From Marinirhabdus sp963799365 (GTDB taxonomy: Bacteria; Bacteroidota; Bacteroidia; Flavobacteriales; Flavobacteriaceae), in assembly GCA_963799365.1 (NCBI GenBank), contig CAWCWV010000006.1, forward strand, positions 62,001 to 126,000: a DNA stretch of 64,000 nucleotides, given 5' to 3'. Below the pieces are notes generated by a model. The model ran no database searches, was not told the origin of the DNA, and worked only from the letters and a program-made list of their open reading frames with translations. The translations under genes and the position numbers were made by a program. Shown here piece by piece: positions 61,025 to 64,000 of the stretch (position 1 is the first letter of the stretch; each line of letters opens with the position of its first letter).

Positions 61025-61398
61025 CTACTAGCTACTTTTACAGCCGTTCCTTGCTCTTTTCTCGTTTCCCCAACAATATTGTACTCAAAAGTATATTTAG
61101 CGCCCTCTGTTGCTAAAATCTTCATATGGATAGCTCTTTTTTCAGCCTGATTTATAGGATTCTTTTTGGTCACCACATATTCGCAAGTGTTAATCCAGCG
61201 GATGTAAGAGGTATCTGCCTTGCCTCTAAAATAATCAATTTCTATAGAATCGTTACGCACAAATGTGGTTTTGATAAGATCGGTGCCTACAAGTGCTTCA
61301 AATTCGAAAGTTCCCGTTTTGAAGTCGGCACAATTTCTTTCTGTCTGGTAACAGCTTGTGAGGGTAGTTAGGATTACAATAAGGAGTAAAAATCGCAT
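61021..61398 (-). CDS. Small lipoprotein, Bacteroidetes family
   Basis: 125 residues from ATG 61398, where the lipoprotein signal MRFLLLIVILTTLTSCYQTERNC begins. Contains FKTGTFEFEALVGTD, NDSIEIDYFRGKADTSYIRWI and FEYNIVGETRKEQGTAVKV. Similar small flavobacterial proteins are often misnamed DNA topoisomerase IV. Function unknown. Sits between the XRE regulator and the terc relic. Confidence 0.7.
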   Translation of the reverse strand: MRFLLLIVILTTLTSCYQTERNCADFKTGTFEFEALVGTDLIKTTFVRNDSIEIDYFRGKADTSYIRWINTCEYVVTKKNPINQAEKRAIHMKILATEGAKYTFEYNIVGETRKEQGTAVKVASR

Positions 61399-61440
61399 AG
61401 GCAGCTTTAAAATGCGAATTTCTGAAATTTTACGCACACA

Positions 61441-61881
61441 TTATGGTAAGTATTCCTTAAAACTTCCATTAACATAAAAAATAACGATTCGGTCAATAGC
61501 ACTCGAACTTGAATCTGAAACTGAATTCTTGTCTATTTTTGAAACAGAAGAATGGTTCTCCAAATTCTTTTGAGTTGATTTTTCAGCTGAAGAAATAGTT
61601 TCAGTTGTTTGAAAATTTGAGGTTGTAGTAGCGTCTTTATTTTCTAATACAGCAGTAGAAGGGAAGGTTCCTTTTCCATTTAAAAGCCAATATAAATTTA
61701 CGTCTTCAAAAGTTTGAACCACCTTCATGACAAACTCTAAACTAGGTTTATTTCTGCCTGAAATTAGATGCGAAATAGTAGAGCGATTGAAGTCTATCTT
61801 TTCAGAAAAAGCAGTAGCAGACAACCCGTAATAATCGAGTATTTTTTCTAGTCTTTTCGAAAAATCTGCACTGTTTACCAT
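61441..61881 (-). CDS. XRE/Cro-CI type transcriptional regulator
   Basis: 146 residues from ATG 61881, chosen because a promoter box lies at 61914-61921; starts further upstream would precede it. HTH at about 8-65 (FSKRLEKILDYYGLSATAFSEKIDFNRSTISHLISGRNKPS), then WLLNGKGTFPST and a low-complexity Ser/Thr/Asn region. Probably binds the four palindromes in its own upstream region and that of the M14 gene. Downstream gene on the same strand is the small lipoprotein. Confidence 0.85.
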   Translation of the reverse strand: MVNSADFSKRLEKILDYYGLSATAFSEKIDFNRSTISHLISGRNKPSLEFVMKVVQTFEDVNLYWLLNGKGTFPSTAVLENKDATTTSNFQTTETISSAEKSTQKNLENHSSVSKIDKNSVSDSSSSAIDRIVIFYVNGSFKEYLP

Positions 61882-61887
61882 TGTAAC
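61873..61887. promoter_or_regulatory. Operator-like palindrome 1 (over the XRE start codon)
   Basis: GTTTAC-CATT-GTAAC. It overlaps the ATG of the XRE gene (61879-61881). The same pattern occurs three more times in this divergent region. Confidence 0.5.
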
Positions 61888-61908
61888 ATTGGGTGTGTGT
61901 GTAAAAAC

Positions 61909-61923
61909 GTTTACAAAAGTAAC
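61909..61923. promoter_or_regulatory. Operator-like palindrome 2 (over the XRE -7 box)
   Basis: GTTTAC-AAAA-GTAAC. On the minus strand it contains TACTTTTG, a match to TAnnTTTG. Confidence 0.6.
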
Positions 61924-61944
61924 ATATTGTTGTTCTATCCGCAA
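61914..61944 (-). promoter_or_regulatory. Promoter of the XRE regulator gene
   Basis: On the minus strand TTG (61942-61944) and TACTTTTG (61914-61921) are spaced 20 bp. The ATG at 61881 follows about 32 bp after. Confidence 0.6.
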
Positions 61945-62110
61945 AATTAATGCTGAATATCTTTATTTTATTTAAATTATTACTTTATATTAATTAATTT
62001 AAAATCCTGAAAATTAATATTTTAACATTAAAGTTATACAGTGTCAATATTTTTGAGTTTGAAAACCAGTCAACTGTTTACTCTAAGCAACAAAATTGAT
62101 TGATTTTCTT

Positions 62111-62126
62111 GTTTACATTTGTAAAC
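62111..62126. promoter_or_regulatory. Operator-like palindrome 3
   Basis: GTTTAC-ATTT-GTAAAC, a perfect palindrome with 6-bp arms; contains TACATTTG. It lies 24 bp (centre to centre) upstream of palindrome 4. Confidence 0.6.
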
Positions 62127-62135
62127 TTAACAATA

Positions 62136-62149
62136 GTTACCTTTGTAAC
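62136..62149. promoter_or_regulatory. Operator-like palindrome 4 (over the M14 -7 box)
   Basis: GTTAC-CTTT-GTAAC, containing the -7 box TACCTTTG (62138-62145). ATG 62165 follows 19 bp after the box. TTG at 62119-62121 (16 bp away) may be the -33 element. Confidence 0.6.
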
Positions 62150-62164
62150 ACATCAAAAAATGCA

Positions 62165-63310
62165 ATGAATATACTAGACAGCTATACTTATATTTTTGAA
62201 GAAAAATTGCAAGGGAGATATGTGACTTTAAAACATATTTTACCTCTGCTTGCAACGTATAAAAATGTGTTTCAAATTTCAGATATTGGGACGTCTGAAT
62301 TAGGAAAAAAAATCCCAATGGTCAAAATTGGTCATGGTAACAAAACAGTGTTGGGATGGTCTCAAATGCATGGAAACGAAGCGACAACAACCAAAGCAAT
62401 CTTCGATTTTTTAAAGCTAATTGCAGAGCAGAAATTGTATAAAAAAGAGATTTCGGAATTTTTAAGAACCCATACTTTTTACATTATTCCAATCTTAAAT
62501 CCGGACGGAGCAGAAAGTTATACCCGTGAAAATGCCAATGGAATAGATTTAAACAGAGACGCTCAAGATCAATCACAAACCGAAAGCAAGGTTTTAGCCA
62601 ATTTTTTCGCTAAAATTCAACCCGATTTGTGTCTTAATTTACACGATCAACGTACTATCTATGGTTTTAAAAATGGAAAACCTGCTACTATTTCGTTCTT
62701 GTCTCCGGCAGCCGATGCAAAAAGAAACCTCACTCCATCTCGTAAAATTGCTATCAACTATATTGAGACTATGGCCACCGTATTGCAACAGTGGATACCA
62801 GGCCAAATTGGACGTTATGACGATGCTTTTAATGCCAACTGTGTAGGTGATTCCTTCCAAATGGCTGCTGTGCCCACAATATTGTTTGAAGCGGGGCATT
62901 TCGCAAACGATTACCAGCGCGAAGAGACCAGGAAATATATTTGTATGGCCTTAATGGCTTTATTTGGTATTATAGAACCTTCAGCAACTAAAGCTGTTTT
63001 TTACAGTAAAATTTCAGAAAATAAAAAGAATTTTAGGGACCTCCTTATTAAAAATGTGAGGATACCAAGTATTCCTAAGCTTAAAAATGTAGCGTTTCAA
63101 TATACTGAGGTGTTGGAAGGTAACAGTGTTTTGTTTCAATTGCATGTAGATGAAATTGGAGCACTTAAGTCCTGTTTTGGTCATCAGGAACTTGATGTTT
63201 CTGGAGCTGAAATTTTAGTGAATTCGCAAGAAAATTATAGTGTTGGTGAAAAAGTTTTCAATATTATCAATAAAAAAGATAATTCTCTGTTATTTATTAA
63301 GCAGGATTAG
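62165..63310 (+). CDS. M14-family zinc carboxypeptidase
   Basis: 381 residues from ATG 62165, 19 bp after the -7 box; the open frame extends back to 62096. Zinc ligands His69 and Glu72 (MHGNEA) and His160 (NLHDQ), catalytic Glu242 (FEAGHF), substrate region NPDGAESYTRENANGIDLNRD. No signal peptide, so probably cytosolic, and possibly active on peptidoglycan-derived or cellular peptides. Divergent from an XRE regulator with shared operator-like sites. Confidence 0.85.
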   Translation: MNILDSYTYIFEEKLQGRYVTLKHILPLLATYKNVFQISDIGTSELGKKIPMVKIGHGNKTVLGWSQMHGNEATTTKAIFDFLKLIAEQKLYKKEISEFLRTHTFYIIPILNPDGAESYTRENANGIDLNRDAQDQSQTESKVLANFFAKIQPDLCLNLHDQRTIYGFKNGKPATISFLSPAADAKRNLTPSRKIAINYIETMATVLQQWIPGQIGRYDDAFNANCVGDSFQMAAVPTILFEAGHFANDYQREETRKYICMALMALFGIIEPSATKAVFYSKISENKKNFRDLLIKNVRIPSIPKLKNVAFQYTEVLEGNSVLFQLHVDEIGALKSCFGHQELDVSGAEILVNSQENYSVGEKVFNIINKKDNSLLFIKQD

Positions 63311-63333
63311 TTTCTTTACCCACGGAAAAATTC

Positions 63334-63341
63334 TATTTTTG
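63334..63341 (+). promoter_or_regulatory. -7 box of the AsnC/Lrp regulator
   Basis: TATTTTTG matches TAnnTTTG, 22 bp before ATG 63364. No clear TTG. Confidence 0.5.
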
Positions 63342-63363
63342 CATTCTGGAAAAACCTCATAAA

Positions 63364-63843
63364 ATGGCTAAATTTAAACTTGACGATACAGACCACAGCA
63401 TTCTCGATATGCTGATTGAAAACACGCGCACACCCTTTACGGATATCGCAAAAAAATTGAAAATTTCTGCGGGAACCGTGCACGTTCGTGTAAAGAAGAT
63501 GGAAGAGGCAGGCATTATTACAGGCTCTTCCTTGCGAATAGACTACAAAAAATTAGGCTATTCTTTTATCGCATATGTGGGCGTATTTCTGCACAAAACC
63601 TCTCAAACACAGTTTGTTTTGGAACGTATAAATGAAATACCTTATGTTACCGTAGCTCATGTTACTACAGGTAAATTTAATATTTTTTGTAAAATCAGAG
63701 CTAAGGATACAACGCAAGCCAAAGACATTATCTACCAGATAGACGATATTGAAGGTGTAACAAGAACTGAAACAATGATTTCCCTGGAAGAGAGTATTAA
63801 CGATAAGAAACGCTTAATGCATTCTATTTTTAAAGATATTTAG
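63364..63843 (+). CDS. Lrp/AsnC family transcriptional regulator
   Basis: 159 residues. N-terminal HTH (DHSILDMLIENTRTPFTDIAKKLKISAGTVHVRVKKME) and C-terminal RAM/ASNC ligand domain (IAYVGVFLHKT; VTVAHVTTGKFNIFCKI). Commonly senses amino acids and responds to feast or famine. Single-gene unit with its own -7 box and a strong terminator. Confidence 0.94.
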   Translation: MAKFKLDDTDHSILDMLIENTRTPFTDIAKKLKISAGTVHVRVKKMEEAGIITGSSLRIDYKKLGYSFIAYVGVFLHKTSQTQFVLERINEIPYVTVAHVTTGKFNIFCKIRAKDTTQAKDIIYQIDDIEGVTRTETMISLEESINDKKRLMHSIFKDI

Positions 63844-63862
63844 AGCGCAACTGAACCACAAT

Positions 63863-63899
63863 AAAAAAGCCGAAAACAATATTTGTTTTCGGCTTTTTT
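63863..63899. terminator. Bidirectional terminator
   Basis: GCCGAAAACA (63869-63878) pairs with TGTTTTCGGC (63884-63893), flanked by runs of six A and six T. It serves the Lrp-type gene and the minus-strand barrel gene. Confidence 0.9.
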
Positions 63900-63916
63900 G
63901 TACATAGCAATTTTTT

Positions 63917-64000
63917 CTAGAATTTCGCTGTTAACCGTACGTTAAATACTCTTGGCGATAAAAAATTAGGAATACTGTATTGCGTTTTACTGTATACATC
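63917..64000 (-). CDS. C-terminal end of an outer-membrane beta-barrel protein (partial)
   Basis: The last 27 residues of a minus-strand gene whose 5' part lies outside the window. They read ...SIPNFLSPRVFNVRLTAKF and end in Phe, the terminal residue of beta-barrels such as TonB-dependent receptors. The stop is 18 bp from the bidirectional terminator. Exact family cannot be told. Confidence 0.65.
   Translation of the reverse strand, partial: DVYSKTQYSIPNFLSPRVFNVRLTAKF

Overview
The window looks like chromosomal DNA from a marine-type member of the Flavobacteriaceae (Bacteroidetes). The grounds are low GC, promoters with a TAnnTTTG -7 box, almost no Shine-Dalgarno sequences, many lipoproteins with a short signal and Cys, a T9SS C-terminal sorting domain, a GldI-type gliding lipoprotein, and family content typical of this group (DUF4331, DUF2490, TSUP, PD40-amidohydrolase, BNR/VPS10 proteins). 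This assignment is inferred from gene content; no rRNA or tRNA gene was seen.

Layout. 1-4.6 kb: multi-PAS histidine kinase, single-domain response regulator, an unlisted 52-residue membrane protein and an AraC-type regulator. 4.6-8.2 kb: MscS-type channel and SulP transporter. 8.2-11 kb: a leftward operon of an NrnA-like DHH phosphoesterase, GldI and a cyclophilin-FKBP fusion. 11-15.9 kb: ndk, then DUF721, a lipoprotein and recF bordered by short tandem repeats, then a TPR membrane protein, ribH and a LytTR regulator. 15.9-19.5 kb: a GDPD-like protein, an EptC-like phosphoethanolamine transferase and a LETM1-related gene split over two frames. 19.6-22.4 kb: two DUF4331-type proteins and a TPR lipoprotein. 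22.7-27.8 kb: an ECF sigma/anti-sigma pair divergent from a secreted M36 metalloprotease. 28-36.5 kb: Cu/Zn SOD, YdeI-like, hydrolase-OsmC fusion, DUF2490, S9 peptidase and a very large BNR-repeat protein. 36.6-43.3 kb: VWA + AAA ATPase pair, TSUP exporter, LysM protein, fasciclin lipoprotein, membrane proteins and a small ABC system. 43.3-49.3 kb: PD40-amidohydrolase, a MITE-like element, PAP2 protein and a GT39-like glycosyltransferase. 49.4-57 kb: parE and parC separated by two lipoprotein genes, each preceded by a copy of a 121-bp direct repeat, then RDD and mscL. 57-64 kb: hybrid kinase, a methyltransferase-VF530 fusion, trmL, a 5'-truncated terC relic, an XRE regulator divergent from an M14 carboxypeptidase with four shared operator-like palindromes, an AsnC/Lrp regulator and the 3' end of an outer-membrane barrel gene.

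Most of the window is ordinary housekeeping and envelope biology. The parts that most deserve a second look are the XRE-M14 operator region (61.87-62.15 kb), the duplicated 121-bp repeat between parE and parC, a 17-bp perfect inverted repeat inside the start of ribH, the frame-split LETM1-like gene, the terC relic, and the recurrence of 7-bp tandem repeats in intergenic DNA. I saw no prophage, CRISPR array, transposase, restriction system or toxin-antitoxin locus.
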